From NCBI RefSeq assembly GCF_000012365.1, contig NC_007650.1, positions 2,294,001 through 2,358,000 of the forward strand: DNA of 64,000 nucleotides, given 5' to 3'. Origin of the DNA: Burkholderia thailandensis E264 (GTDB lineage: Bacteria; Pseudomonadota; Gammaproteobacteria; Burkholderiales; Burkholderiaceae). Of this stretch, positions 55,101 to 62,822 are shown piece after piece. Below the pieces are notes generated by a model. The model was given only the letters and a program-made list of their open reading frames with translations, ran no database searches and was not told where the DNA came from. Made by a program: the position numbers and the translations under genes. Within the stretch, counting starts at the first letter, position 1. Every line of letters starts with the position of its first letter.

Positions 55101-56023
55101 GCGAATTCCGCGAGCGTGCCGTAACGGACCGATTCCGCGCCGCTGTACGCGGTCTTCAAACAACTCAGGTCGAGCGTCGCGAGCTGCTCGTCGGGCACGC
55201 GGCGGCTGCACATCCGGTAGGCGAAATCGGGCGCGCCCGTCACGTCCGCGCGGTAGTCGCTGATCGCGCGCAGCCACAGGAACGGATGCTGGATGAAGCG
55301 CTCCGGCGCCATCAGCACACAGCGAAAGCCGCCGAACAGCGAAGTCAGGATGCCGCCGATCAGCCCCATGTCGTGGTACGGCGGCAGCCAGCTGACCATC
55401 GTGCTCTCTTCGTGATATCCCATCCACTCGCCGATCAGCGCGAGGTTGTGGATCAGGTTGCCGTGCGTGACCATCACGCCTTTCGGCTTGCCGGTCGTGC
55501 CCGACGTGTACTGCAGGAACGCGATGTGCGACGGCGCGACGTCGGCCGGCTCGAACGTCGCGTCGAGCGGCTTCGCCGCGTCGAGGTCGAGCAGCGCGAC
55601 GTGCGACGCCGCCGTATCCTCCAGCAGCTTCGTGCAGCGCGCGAAATCGTCGCCTGTGGACAGGATCGCCTTCGCGCCCGCGCTCTCGACGATGCCGACG
55701 ACGCGGCTCGCGTGCTGCCGGTTGCGCGGCGGATACGCGGGCACGGCGACCGCGCCCGCGTACAGGCAGCCGAGGAAGCCCGCGATGTAGTCGAGGCCCG
55801 GCCGGCACAGCAGCAGCACGCGCTCGCCGATGCCGACCGACTGCCGTTGCAGCATCAGCGCGACGCGGCGTGCGCTCAGCTCGAGTTCCGCGAACGTGAT
55901 CGACTGCCGCTGCTCGTCGTCGGGCTGACCGCTCAGGAACAGATACGCGACTTTCTCGCCTCTCGTCGCCGCGCGCACGCGCAGCAACTCGTTGATCGTC
56001 TTCGGCAGATTGGTGGTGGTCAT
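52124..56023 (-). CDS. hmqF: HmqF, fatty-acyl-AMP ligase / acyl dehydrogenase / carrier protein fusion
   Basis: A 1299-residue three-domain enzyme, read from the ATG at 56021-56023. Residues 1 to about 575 are a fatty-acyl-AMP ligase with the SGTTGKPKG motif near 172 and the WLPPYHDMGLIGGIL block. After a Ser-Pro-Ala linker, residues about 660-1150 are an acyl-CoA dehydrogenase fold (ALTEPAAGSNVRAI and GGRGYIETN). The C-terminus holds an acyl carrier domain with the phosphopantetheine serine in FADIGLDSILAVEL near 1238. It loads a fatty acid onto its own carrier and desaturates it; hmqF is known to be needed for the alkenyl double bond. It lies 13 bases upstream of hmqG. Confidence 0.93.
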   Translation of the reverse strand: MTTTNLPKTINELLRVRAATRGEKVAYLFLSGQPDDEQRQSITFAELELSARRVALMLQRQSVGIGERVLLLCRPGLDYIAGFLGCLYAGAVAVPAYPPRNRQHASRVVGIVESAGAKAILSTGDDFARCTKLLEDTAASHVALLDLDAAKPLDATFEPADVAPSHIAFLQYTSGTTGKPKGVMVTHGNLIHNLALIGEWMGYHEESTMVSWLPPYHDMGLIGGILTSLFGGFRCVLMAPERFIQHPFLWLRAISDYRADVTGAPDFAYRMCSRRVPDEQLATLDLSCLKTAYSGAESVRYGTLAEFAQRFAPAGFDPLRFKPCYGLAECTLLVAGRSAPRPLRTVCVDQAALQQQKVVIRRAFEGLAPQTDERDGERVLVSVGVPIGEQRVVVRDLNTNERCADDEIGEICVAGASVAPGYWQQYEQTLATFQRGIGGEAGQEFAGTGDLGFYHRGDLYVTGRLKDMIIIAGRNYYSEDVEYAVIGSRPELVPNGCAAFTVDAGDEERLVVVAEIERTHRKGDLDALLKGIREAIWLRHDISPGAVLLVSPGSVPKTSSGKVRRSECRKRLRDGELTVLARWDADDLTAAATRGAAAAPASSTSPASPASPASPASPASQASQASCAAPAGKAKAADAADAGGAASPNAAKVEQLKDWLRHYARTRIDSRTIDERRTIAPHIVLDFGNEGLLGMQIDRAYGGLGFTNREMLQVVAQLATIDSTLAFFVGLNNTLGIRPIMLHAQPALRDELLPLLATGRTLAAFALTEPAAGSNVRAITSVAQRVDGDQWLVSGQKSWSGSSAWAGVINVFAKQADGAGMVGLAVRQGTPGLRIGAEDLTMGVRGMIQNTLHLDRARVSDACRLGSPGQGMAVAQQTMNFARLGIGAVCVGAMKRCAQLMHRYAARRRIGTGLLLDHPLARQRIGDLRHRIDGLSALIEQLAADFDAGRAAPEDGLLIAKILGSECLSQTSDELMQILGGRGYIETNVAPQIFRDARLPRIFEGPTETLLAHLGSRLLNGGDDLLGYLGERTGAGALAAELRGLGEQLLGEGLANADALGGAAHAANWVNYWLGSVAQWALLLAVVEQAAKRRGVDGATLEWAQSQYELAVEAAQRQVGRRRVLSSAAQLAEWGQRVEREIGPIEQTVPGAQQRIDPLLRAEYDMHAPPSDIGAAPAADEPPPAADVSPEPAPVSAVQADPELKREIERWLLTWLGERLRNRRIALTAETTFADIGLDSILAVELTMAFGDAFRTTVDASAVWDYASIDALATHLAARMDRHAPAQAAAASSAPSSSL
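54147..54209 (-). repeat. Seven 9-base repeats in the HmqF inter-domain linker
   Basis: Seven 9-base units (GACGCCGGT and close variants) encode the S/Q-P/A-rich linker between the ligase and dehydrogenase domains. The four central units are identical. The length keeps the frame whatever the copy number, so variation would change linker length only. Confidence 0.9.
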
Positions 56024-56151
56024 GACGTCATCCGACAGGAAATGAAACCCACGGTCGTGGTGGTTGCGTTCGGCGGCCGGCGCCGAAGATCTCACGCGAG
56101 CCGGCCGGTGGGGCGTTCGGCGCGAGCCGTCGCCCGCGCCGGCGTTCGCGC

Positions 56152-57048
56152 CTACGCGGCGCGCTGGAACAGGTCGATCATTCGCTCCATGCTCTTCAGA
56201 TGCAGCGCGCGCGGCACCACTTTCTCGCTGCGCGCCGCATAGCGCTCGGTCCATTGCTGCGCGAGCGCGCGTGTCGCGTTCGCGTCGCCGCGCGCCGCAC
56301 GCGCTTCGTCGCCGCGCGCGGCAAGGCCGTCGCGCGCGTGCCGGACCGCGTGCCGCGCGACGTCGCCGCCGACGATGCCGTGATGGCCGAGCGCGATCCG
56401 CGATGCGTGCCGCCGCTCGATCTCGTCGAGCGACTGCCGGTACGCGGGCAGATCCTGGAACACGAGTGGCAGCCATTGCGTCGGCGCGTGGTATTCGCCG
56501 AGCGCGTCCGACACGAACAGCAGATCGAGCTGCGGGCAGTGATAGCCGAGCAGGCAGGCACTGTGGCCCGGCAGCGCGACCGCGCGCATCCGCATCCCTT
56601 CGCCGATGTCGAGCGCCCTGCCCGCGTTGAGCGGATACAGCGGAATATCGGACAGGTCGGCAAGATCGGCGTCGGCAACCGGCTCCCACGCATCGGATGC
56701 CTGAGCATCGAGCTTGCGAATCGTCCGGCGCGCGGACGGGCTCTGCAGCGCGTCGGCGGTCTCGGGCGAGCCGACGATGTGCAGCCACGGCATGCGCGGC
56801 GCGAGCGTGCCGAGCAGGCTGCAATGGTCGTAGTGCGAATGCGTGATCAGCCAGTAGCGCAGGTGCCGGATGCCGCCGTAGTCCTTCAGCAGGTCGTGAA
56901 GCTGCCGCCACACGAGCCCGGTCATCCCGCTCAGCCCGCCTTCGACGAGCGTCGCCGCTTCGTCGTTGACGACTACGTACAGCGGCACGTCGGCGGTGCC
57001 GACGATGGCGAGCTGCGAGTCGATCCAGCCTGGAGTGCTGTGCTGCAT
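56152..57048 (-). CDS. hmqE: HmqE, PqsE-like metallo-beta-lactamase-fold hydrolase
   Basis: A 298-residue protein, read from the ATG at 57046-57048, which has AAGGAG nine bases upstream. The metal motif THSHYDHCSLL carries HxHxDH near residue 70. Further ligands lie in LPGHSACLLGYH and FVSDALGEYHAPTQW. The last 70 residues form a helical cap. PqsE, its counterpart in Pseudomonas, hydrolyses 2-aminobenzoylacetyl-CoA and has a second role in quorum sensing. It lies 14 bases after hmqD. Confidence 0.9.
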   Translation of the reverse strand: MQHSTPGWIDSQLAIVGTADVPLYVVVNDEAATLVEGGLSGMTGLVWRQLHDLLKDYGGIRHLRYWLITHSHYDHCSLLGTLAPRMPWLHIVGSPETADALQSPSARRTIRKLDAQASDAWEPVADADLADLSDIPLYPLNAGRALDIGEGMRMRAVALPGHSACLLGYHCPQLDLLFVSDALGEYHAPTQWLPLVFQDLPAYRQSLDEIERRHASRIALGHHGIVGGDVARHAVRHARDGLAARGDEARAARGDANATRALAQQWTERYAARSEKVVPRALHLKSMERMIDLFQRAA

Positions 57049-57062
57049 GTCGTTCGGCTCCT

Positions 57063-58061
57063 TCAGCTCCGATAAAGCGCGCACGCCCAGGTCGCGCCCG
57101 CGCCGTAGGTCACGAGCAGGTTCAACTGGCCGGCCGGCATCCGCCCCTGCTCGTGCGCGAGCGCGAGTGCGACCGGAAACGCGGCGCTCGCCATGTTGCC
57201 GAGGTCCTCGACGGAAATCATGCAGCGCTCGCGCGGCAGGCCGAGCTGCTCGATCACCGCGTCGATGATCCGCAGGTTCGGCTGATGCGGCACGACGAGC
57301 CCGATATCGCCGAGCGCGAGCCGATGCTTGTCGAGCATCTGCCGGCACGCGTCGACGATGCGGCGCGTCGCGTCCTCGAACATGTCGGCGCCGCGCATCC
57401 GGAAGTAGTGGCGGCCCGCCGCGATGTCGTCGGCGTCGATGAAGTTCGGCCGCTTCGCGCCCGGCGCCTCCGTCTGCAGCAGATCGAACTGCGTGCCGTC
57501 CGCGCCGAGCGCGAGGTCGATGAGGCCGCGCGTGGCGTCGGGCTGCGCACGCAGCACCATCGCGGCCGCGCCGTCGCTCAGCAGGATCGACAGGTTGCGG
57601 CCCGCGTTGCTCGTGTCGATCCGCCGCGACAGCGCTTCCGCGCAGATCAGCAGCACGTTGCGATACAGGCCGCTCGCGACGAAGTGCCGCGCGATCTCGA
57701 TGCCGTACAGTCCGCCGCTGCATTGCGCGCGGATGTCGAAGCACGGAATCTCGCGCAGCCCGAGCCGCGGCTGCATGTAGCACGCCTGCGACGGATCGTG
57801 GTGATCGGGCGACAGCGTGTTGACGATCAGCAGGTCGATGTCGGCGGGCGCGACGCCCGCGTCGGCCATCGCACGCTCGGCGGCCGGGCAGGCGAGGTCC
57901 GCGAGCTGCTGGCCGGGCGCGAGGTAGCGGCGATGCCGCACGCCGGTGCGCGTGCGGATGAACGCGTCGCTCGTGTCGATGACGCGCGCGACTTCGTCGT
58001 TGCCGACAATCCGCTCCGGCAGCGCATGGCCAAGCCCGGCGATCTCGAGGTTATGCGGCAT
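57063..58061 (-). CDS. hmqD: HmqD, PqsD-like ketoacyl synthase III
   Basis: A 332-residue FabH-like enzyme with an intact Cys114-His259-Asn289 triad (RAQCSGGLYG, VVPHQPNLRI, EDLGNMASAAF). The PqsD counterpart condenses anthraniloyl-CoA with malonyl units. It overlaps the end of hmqC by eleven bases and lies just upstream of hmqE. Confidence 0.93.
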   Translation of the reverse strand: MPHNLEIAGLGHALPERIVGNDEVARVIDTSDAFIRTRTGVRHRRYLAPGQQLADLACPAAERAMADAGVAPADIDLLIVNTLSPDHHDPSQACYMQPRLGLREIPCFDIRAQCSGGLYGIEIARHFVASGLYRNVLLICAEALSRRIDTSNAGRNLSILLSDGAAAMVLRAQPDATRGLIDLALGADGTQFDLLQTEAPGAKRPNFIDADDIAAGRHYFRMRGADMFEDATRRIVDACRQMLDKHRLALGDIGLVVPHQPNLRIIDAVIEQLGLPRERCMISVEDLGNMASAAFPVALALAHEQGRMPAGQLNLLVTYGAGATWACALYRS

Positions 58062-59157
58062 GTTCGCTCTCCGCCGCCTCGACCGTCGGCGCCGCGTCGG
58101 TCACGACCGTCTCGCCCCAGCGCCACAGCTGCGCGCCGAAGCCCCAGCCCGCGCCCGCGCCCGCGATCACCACTTGCGAGCCCGGCTTCACGACGCCGCG
58201 GCGAAGCGATTCGTAGAGCGCGAGCGGCACCGCAGCCGACACGAGGCACGCGCAGTCGGCCAGGCGAATCACGTATTGATCCGGCGAGAGGCCGAGACGC
58301 TGCGCCCACGCGCGCACGAGGATATCCGACGGCTGATGGAACACCATCGCGTCGATATCGTCGGCGCGCAGCCCCGTCTTGCGCAGCAGGCGCTCGACGA
58401 TGTCGGGGATCGCCTCGGGCATGAAGCGCGCGATCTGCTCCTGCGCCTCGGGCTTCAGCGTGAAATACGCGCCGAAGCGCTCGGCCTGGCGCTCGGCGTC
58501 GTCGCGGTCCGCCGCGGGCCTCGGGTAGCGCCATTGCATCGTCGCGAGATCGTAGTGCGTCGCGTCGCTGCGATAGACGGCATTCAGCCAGTCGGCGCCG
58601 TGCGGATCGTGCGCGTCGGCGACGAGCACGGCGGCCGCCGCGCCGTCGCCGAACGTCGTCGACGACTTGCTCGTGTAATCGACGACCGCCGACATCCGCT
58701 CGGACGAGCACACGAGCGCGCGCTTCACGCGCCCCTGCTTGATCAGGTTCGTCGCGAGCTGCATTTGCAGCACGAAGCTCGCGCATTCCATCTCGACATC
58801 GGCGTCAAGCGCGCTGCGCGCGCCGAGCCGCTCGCGCAGCGTGCGCGACAGCCGCGGCGCGAAGCGCCGCGCGCCGTCGTCCGCCGTGACGAACGGTGAC
58901 GTGATGTTGAACAGCACGAGATCGAGCTCGCCCGCATCGACGCCCGCGCGCGCGAGCGCCTGGCGCGCGGTGCGCTCGGCCATCGCGAGCTCGGATTCGC
59001 CCGCGTGCGGATCGATCACGTAGCGGGATTCGATTCCCCAGAACTGCCACCATTCGGACGGAATCGGCTCGACGTCGTCGAATGCGGCATCGTCGTTGCG
59101 CAGCAAGCGCGACGGCAGATTGCACGCGAGACTGGCCATGCGAACGTTGTAGGACAT
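58051..59157 (-). CDS. hmqC: HmqC, PqsC-like condensing enzyme
   Basis: A 368-residue KAS III-fold protein, read from the ATG at 59155-59157, which overlaps the stop of hmqB (ATGA) with GGAGG just upstream. The nucleophile Cys125 (VEMECASFVLQ) and His274 (VFHQPSD) are present; the Asn of ordinary KAS III is replaced (DCACLVSAAV). PqsC, which works as a PqsBC complex, also has a Cys-His dyad, so this is expected for the pathway. It should join the octanoyl-like chain to 2-aminobenzoylacetate. Confidence 0.92.
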   Translation of the reverse strand: MSYNVRMASLACNLPSRLLRNDDAAFDDVEPIPSEWWQFWGIESRYVIDPHAGESELAMAERTARQALARAGVDAGELDLVLFNITSPFVTADDGARRFAPRLSRTLRERLGARSALDADVEMECASFVLQMQLATNLIKQGRVKRALVCSSERMSAVVDYTSKSSTTFGDGAAAAVLVADAHDPHGADWLNAVYRSDATHYDLATMQWRYPRPAADRDDAERQAERFGAYFTLKPEAQEQIARFMPEAIPDIVERLLRKTGLRADDIDAMVFHQPSDILVRAWAQRLGLSPDQYVIRLADCACLVSAAVPLALYESLRRGVVKPGSQVVIAGAGAGWGFGAQLWRWGETVVTDAAPTVEAAESEHAA

Positions 59158-60038
59158 CAGACCTCCATTGCGATGCATGCGATGCGCGGCTTGAACGCGT
59201 CGAGCGTCAGCGCGGCGACGACCTGCGCGCCGCCGCGCCCGGACGCGCGGGTTGCGAGCCACGCGGGAAGCTGGAATGCGGGAGGAGTGCCGGCCTCGCC
59301 GTCGATCATGTCGATCGCGTCGGCGCGCAAGGCGCTCGCGAAACCGGCGGCGTCCTCGAGCCAGCCGTGCAGCCACGATTCGCGGAACAGCGCGGATACG
59401 GGCGCGCCGACCTTGCTTCGCACATTGCCGACAACCTCGCGCACCGCCGCGTCCGCATTGCGCGGCACCGCGCGAAAGCGCCCCGCCGCCGAATCGAAGC
59501 CGCCGTCGAAACGCGCGACGACGCCCGTCTCGTGCGCGTGCCGCGCGGACACGCCGGCGAGCGTCGCGAGGCTCGGCGCGTCGAGATCCGCATAGCTCGC
59601 GTGGTATCGATCGCCGCGCCCGGGCGAAAGCACGATCGCGCCCGCGCCGTCCGCATAGCCGCCCGCCTCGGCGCCGTCGACGTCGGCGAGCGCCTCGGCC
59701 TTCACGACGAGCGCGCGGCGGTAGCCGAGCTGCCGGCAATGGCTCTGCACGAGATCGAGCGCGAGCGTCCAGTCGGCGTCGAGCAGATCGAACACGGCCG
59801 CGTTGGACGCGCGCAGATCGCGCTGCACCGGATGCGCGAGCCGCGGCCCCGCGATGGGCGCCGCGTCCGCCATCCGGTTCGGCGAAACCGACAGGCTGAC
59901 GATCAGATCGAGCTCCGACGGCAGGCAGCGCGCCTTCGACAGCGCCAGCCGCGCCGCCTTGAGCGCATAGTCGTTCGCAAACGCCGGCGCGTGCGCCGCG
60001 CCGCCCGGTACCGCAATACCCGCTCCTAGTATTTTCAT
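59157..60038 (-). CDS. hmqB: HmqB, PqsB-like partner lacking the catalytic Cys
   Basis: A 293-residue KAS III-fold protein. At the nucleophile position, where HmqD reads D-I-R-A-Q-C, this protein reads D-L-R-A-S-N79, so it cannot carry an acyl group there. It is expected to be the non-catalytic subunit of a BC heterodimer, as PqsB is for PqsC. It starts 79 bases after hmqA and overlaps hmqC by three bases. Confidence 0.9.
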   Translation of the reverse strand: MKILGAGIAVPGGAAHAPAFANDYALKAARLALSKARCLPSELDLIVSLSVSPNRMADAAPIAGPRLAHPVQRDLRASNAAVFDLLDADWTLALDLVQSHCRQLGYRRALVVKAEALADVDGAEAGGYADGAGAIVLSPGRGDRYHASYADLDAPSLATLAGVSARHAHETGVVARFDGGFDSAAGRFRAVPRNADAAVREVVGNVRSKVGAPVSALFRESWLHGWLEDAAGFASALRADAIDMIDGEAGTPPAFQLPAWLATRASGRGGAQVVAALTLDAFKPRIACIAMEV

Positions 60039-60117
60039 TTCGCCTCGATGTCGAATGGGTCGAGCGATGCCGACGCCGGCCGCGCACGGCGTTCGAGCGG
60101 CATCGCCCGCGCGGCCG

Positions 60118-61743
60118 TCAGGCCGCTTGCACGTCGCGCTCGGCCTCTTGCCGCAGCTTGAAGCGCTGCAGCTTGCCGGATTCGTTGCGCGGCAGCCCCG
60201 CCGCGCGGTACTCGATGCGCCGCGGATACTTGTACGGCGCGATGCGCGCCTTCACGTGCTGTTGCAGCGCGGCCGTCAGCGCATCGGAGCCGCACACGCC
60301 GGGCCGCAGCACGACGTGCGCGCAGACGAGCGTGCCGCCTCGCCCGTCAGGCTCGCCGACGACGCCGCACTCGAGCACGTCCGCATGGCTCAGCATCGCC
60401 TCCTCCACCTCGGCGGGAGAAATGGTGTAGCCGAGGCTGATGATCAGATCGTCGGCGCGCGACTGGTAGAACAGGTAGCCGTCCTCGTCCAGATAGGCGG
60501 CGTCGCCCGTCAGGTTCCAGCCGTGCCGCACGTAATCGCGCTGACGCGCGTCGCTCAGGTAACGGCAGCCGGTCGGCCCCTGCACCGCGAGACGGCCGAC
60601 GTGATAGGCCGGCAGGCGCTCGCCGCGCTCGTCGAGGATCGCGAGCCGATAGCCGGGCACCGCCTTGCCGATCGCGCCTTCCTTCACGTGCGTCTCGTCC
60701 GCGGACGCGAAGATGTGCAGCATCTCGGTCGCGCCGATGCCGTCGATGATGCGAATGCCCGTGCGCGCGAGCCACGCGTTGCGTGTCGGCACCGGCAGCG
60801 CCTCGCCCGCGCACACGCATTTGCGCAGGCTGGAGATGTCGTGATCGCCGAGGTCGTCGAGCATCGCCCGATACGCGGCCGGCGCGGTGAACAGGATGCT
60901 CACGCGATGCGCGCCGATCGCCGCGAGCAGCCGCTGCGGCTTCGCCCGCGGCAACAGCACGACGCTCGCGCCGACGCTCAGCGGAAACAGCAGCAGCGCG
61001 CCGAGCCCGAACGTGAACGCGAGCGGCGGCGAGCCGCAGAACACATCGTCGGCATTCGGCTTGAGCACGTGTTGCGGAAAGCAATGGCAGATCGCCATCA
61101 CGTCGCGATGGAAGTGCACGGTCGCCTTCGGACGCCCGGTCGTGCCCGACGTGAACGCGACGATGCACGGATCGTCGGCGCGCGTATCGGCCGGGGCGAA
61201 CGCGGCCGGGTACTCGCGCATCAGCCGCTCGAATGCGGGCGCATCTTCAGTGTCGTAGCACCGGACGAAGCCGACGCCGGGCGTCGCCGCCATCGCGGCG
61301 CGCAGTTCGGCCGACACCGCCGCTTCGCAGAGCGCATGCGAGACCCTCGCCTGCGCGATGACTTTCGACAGCTCGCCCGCGCGCAGCAGCGGCATCGTCG
61401 TCACCGCGACGCCGCCCGCCTTGACGACGGCGAACCACGCGGCGGCGAGGAACGGATGATTGGTCCCGTGCAGCAGCACCCGGTTGCCCGGCTCGAGCCC
61501 GCCGTCGTGCACGAGCAGGTTCGCGATCCGGTTGCTCAGCTCGAGCAGTTCGCGATACGACCACGCCGCGCCGGACTCGGTCCTGATCGCGACGCGATCG
61601 CCCCAGCCGCGCAGGTTCACCGCATCGTCGAGCAGCGCCGCCGCGCAGTTGATGCGCTCCGGATACTGCAGGCCCGGCAACTCGAAGACGAACTCCGGCA
61701 GATCGGTCGTTGCAGGCAGATTCGTGCGGCAAAAGTTGTCCAT
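60118..61743 (-). CDS. hmqA: HmqA, anthranilate (2-aminobenzoate)-CoA ligase
   Basis: A 541-residue AMP-dependent acyl-CoA synthetase of the benzoate-CoA ligase group. It has VAFTSGTTGRPKATVHFHRD near residue 200, GIGATEMLHIF near 330, the YHVGRLAVQGPTGCRYL block, and the C-terminal domain with LPRNESGKLQRFKLR carrying the catalytic lysine. It activates anthranilate as the first step, like PqsA. It is the first gene of the operon and would be transcribed from the AT-rich stretch upstream. Confidence 0.92.
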   Translation of the reverse strand: MDNFCRTNLPATTDLPEFVFELPGLQYPERINCAAALLDDAVNLRGWGDRVAIRTESGAAWSYRELLELSNRIANLLVHDGGLEPGNRVLLHGTNHPFLAAAWFAVVKAGGVAVTTMPLLRAGELSKVIAQARVSHALCEAAVSAELRAAMAATPGVGFVRCYDTEDAPAFERLMREYPAAFAPADTRADDPCIVAFTSGTTGRPKATVHFHRDVMAICHCFPQHVLKPNADDVFCGSPPLAFTFGLGALLLFPLSVGASVVLLPRAKPQRLLAAIGAHRVSILFTAPAAYRAMLDDLGDHDISSLRKCVCAGEALPVPTRNAWLARTGIRIIDGIGATEMLHIFASADETHVKEGAIGKAVPGYRLAILDERGERLPAYHVGRLAVQGPTGCRYLSDARQRDYVRHGWNLTGDAAYLDEDGYLFYQSRADDLIISLGYTISPAEVEEAMLSHADVLECGVVGEPDGRGGTLVCAHVVLRPGVCGSDALTAALQQHVKARIAPYKYPRRIEYRAAGLPRNESGKLQRFKLRQEAERDVQAA

Positions 61744-62822
61744 CGTCAGTGCTCACGAGAGGTTGACTGAGAAACCAGGATGATTCGGCGCCGCGCGCGC
61801 CGAACGACGCGTGCGGGACGCCGCGAGGCCATGCGCGCCGCGTGCCGGCGGCGTCGATCGAACGCGCGGGCAATCGCGGTTCGCTCGCCGTTCGTTCGCG
61901 ATTCCTTCGCGATTGGTCGAAAGCGCCCCGAATTCGGATGTCGAGCCTGTCTAATTCAGATCGTCACCACTCCGGAATGCATCGTTTCAATTCATTGAAC
62001 CATGTCCAATTGGCCCAATTCAAATAAAACAATTTCCGACCCATGCCGAGCGCGCAATATTAAAAACAATTTCCCAAAAAATAAAGCACTGCCTGAATAC
62101 CCCGTCATAAACAGTCGGCTATTCAACCCCGATCTGCGGGGGCCTAGCCCCTCCCGAGCCACCCATGATTTTTGCCGAATTTCAGACAAAATCCGCAAAA
62201 TCAATTGATCAGCCGAAATATCCCGCCTGAATTCAAATCGCACTTGACATTTCAATTTTCAAAACAAACCAAACAATATTTTTATGCGACCATTTTCAAT
62301 TTCATGAATTGAATCGGATTCCGGTCATGCGAGCGGGCCGTGCGATCTTGAAATTCCGGTCATCGGCGCAGCCCCGCCTGCGGAGCGGCATTCGGCGATG
62401 CGCCGTCGGACCGGCGAATCGCGCGCGGCGACATCGCGCCGTCCGTCGATCGGCGCGCATGAAGACACGAGCGGGCACGGCCCGCGGGAACGCGAGGAGA
62501 CGGGGGGGAAGGAAGGACTGTGGAGAGGTTATGCCGACATCGAACGTGCCGGCGCGACACGAGACGTTTGAATGGCGTTTGCACGGCATCGATCGACGCC
62601 GGCTCCGATGCCCCGGGTTTGCCGTCGTCGACGCGAGCGCCGCACGGCGGCGCGACGCCGAGACGGCCGGTTATCGCGTCGTCCCGGAAGAGATGAAACG
62701 ATCGTGCGTCGCGCGGCGCGGCGCGGAATCGCCAATTCCGCCCGCCTGCCGCTTCAACGTTCAACGCGCCGATGCGCGCACCGCAGGCTTCGCCTACGGC
62801 GCGCGCACGAGCGAACAGCCGC
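61744..62822. other. 1.1 kb region between the class II RNR gene and hmqA, AT-rich in the middle
   Basis: The part from about 61960 to 62320 is AT-rich against the background and carries the likely hmq promoter, two near-perfect palindromes (see next entry), and a short GGGGC-TAG-GCCCC stem around 62138. From 62330 on, composition is normal and frames are not recognisable. No terminator for the RNR gene was clear, and no lux-box (CTG-N10-CAG) was found near hmqA. Confidence 0.45.
61986..62020. promoter_or_regulatory. Pair of palindromes upstream of hmqA
   Basis: TTCAAT-TC-ATTGAA at 61986-61999 is a perfect inverted repeat, and AATTGG-C-CCAATT at 62008-62020 is a perfect odd-length one. Their centres are about 21 bases apart, two helical turns, and about 250-270 bases upstream of hmqA. 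Suited to dimeric regulators, but neither half-site matches a known consensus I can name. Confidence 0.35.

Noticed and set aside
61744..62000. lux-box for quorum-sensing control of hmqA
   Set aside because: A CTG...CAG pair exists but with seven bases between, not ten, so it was not called.
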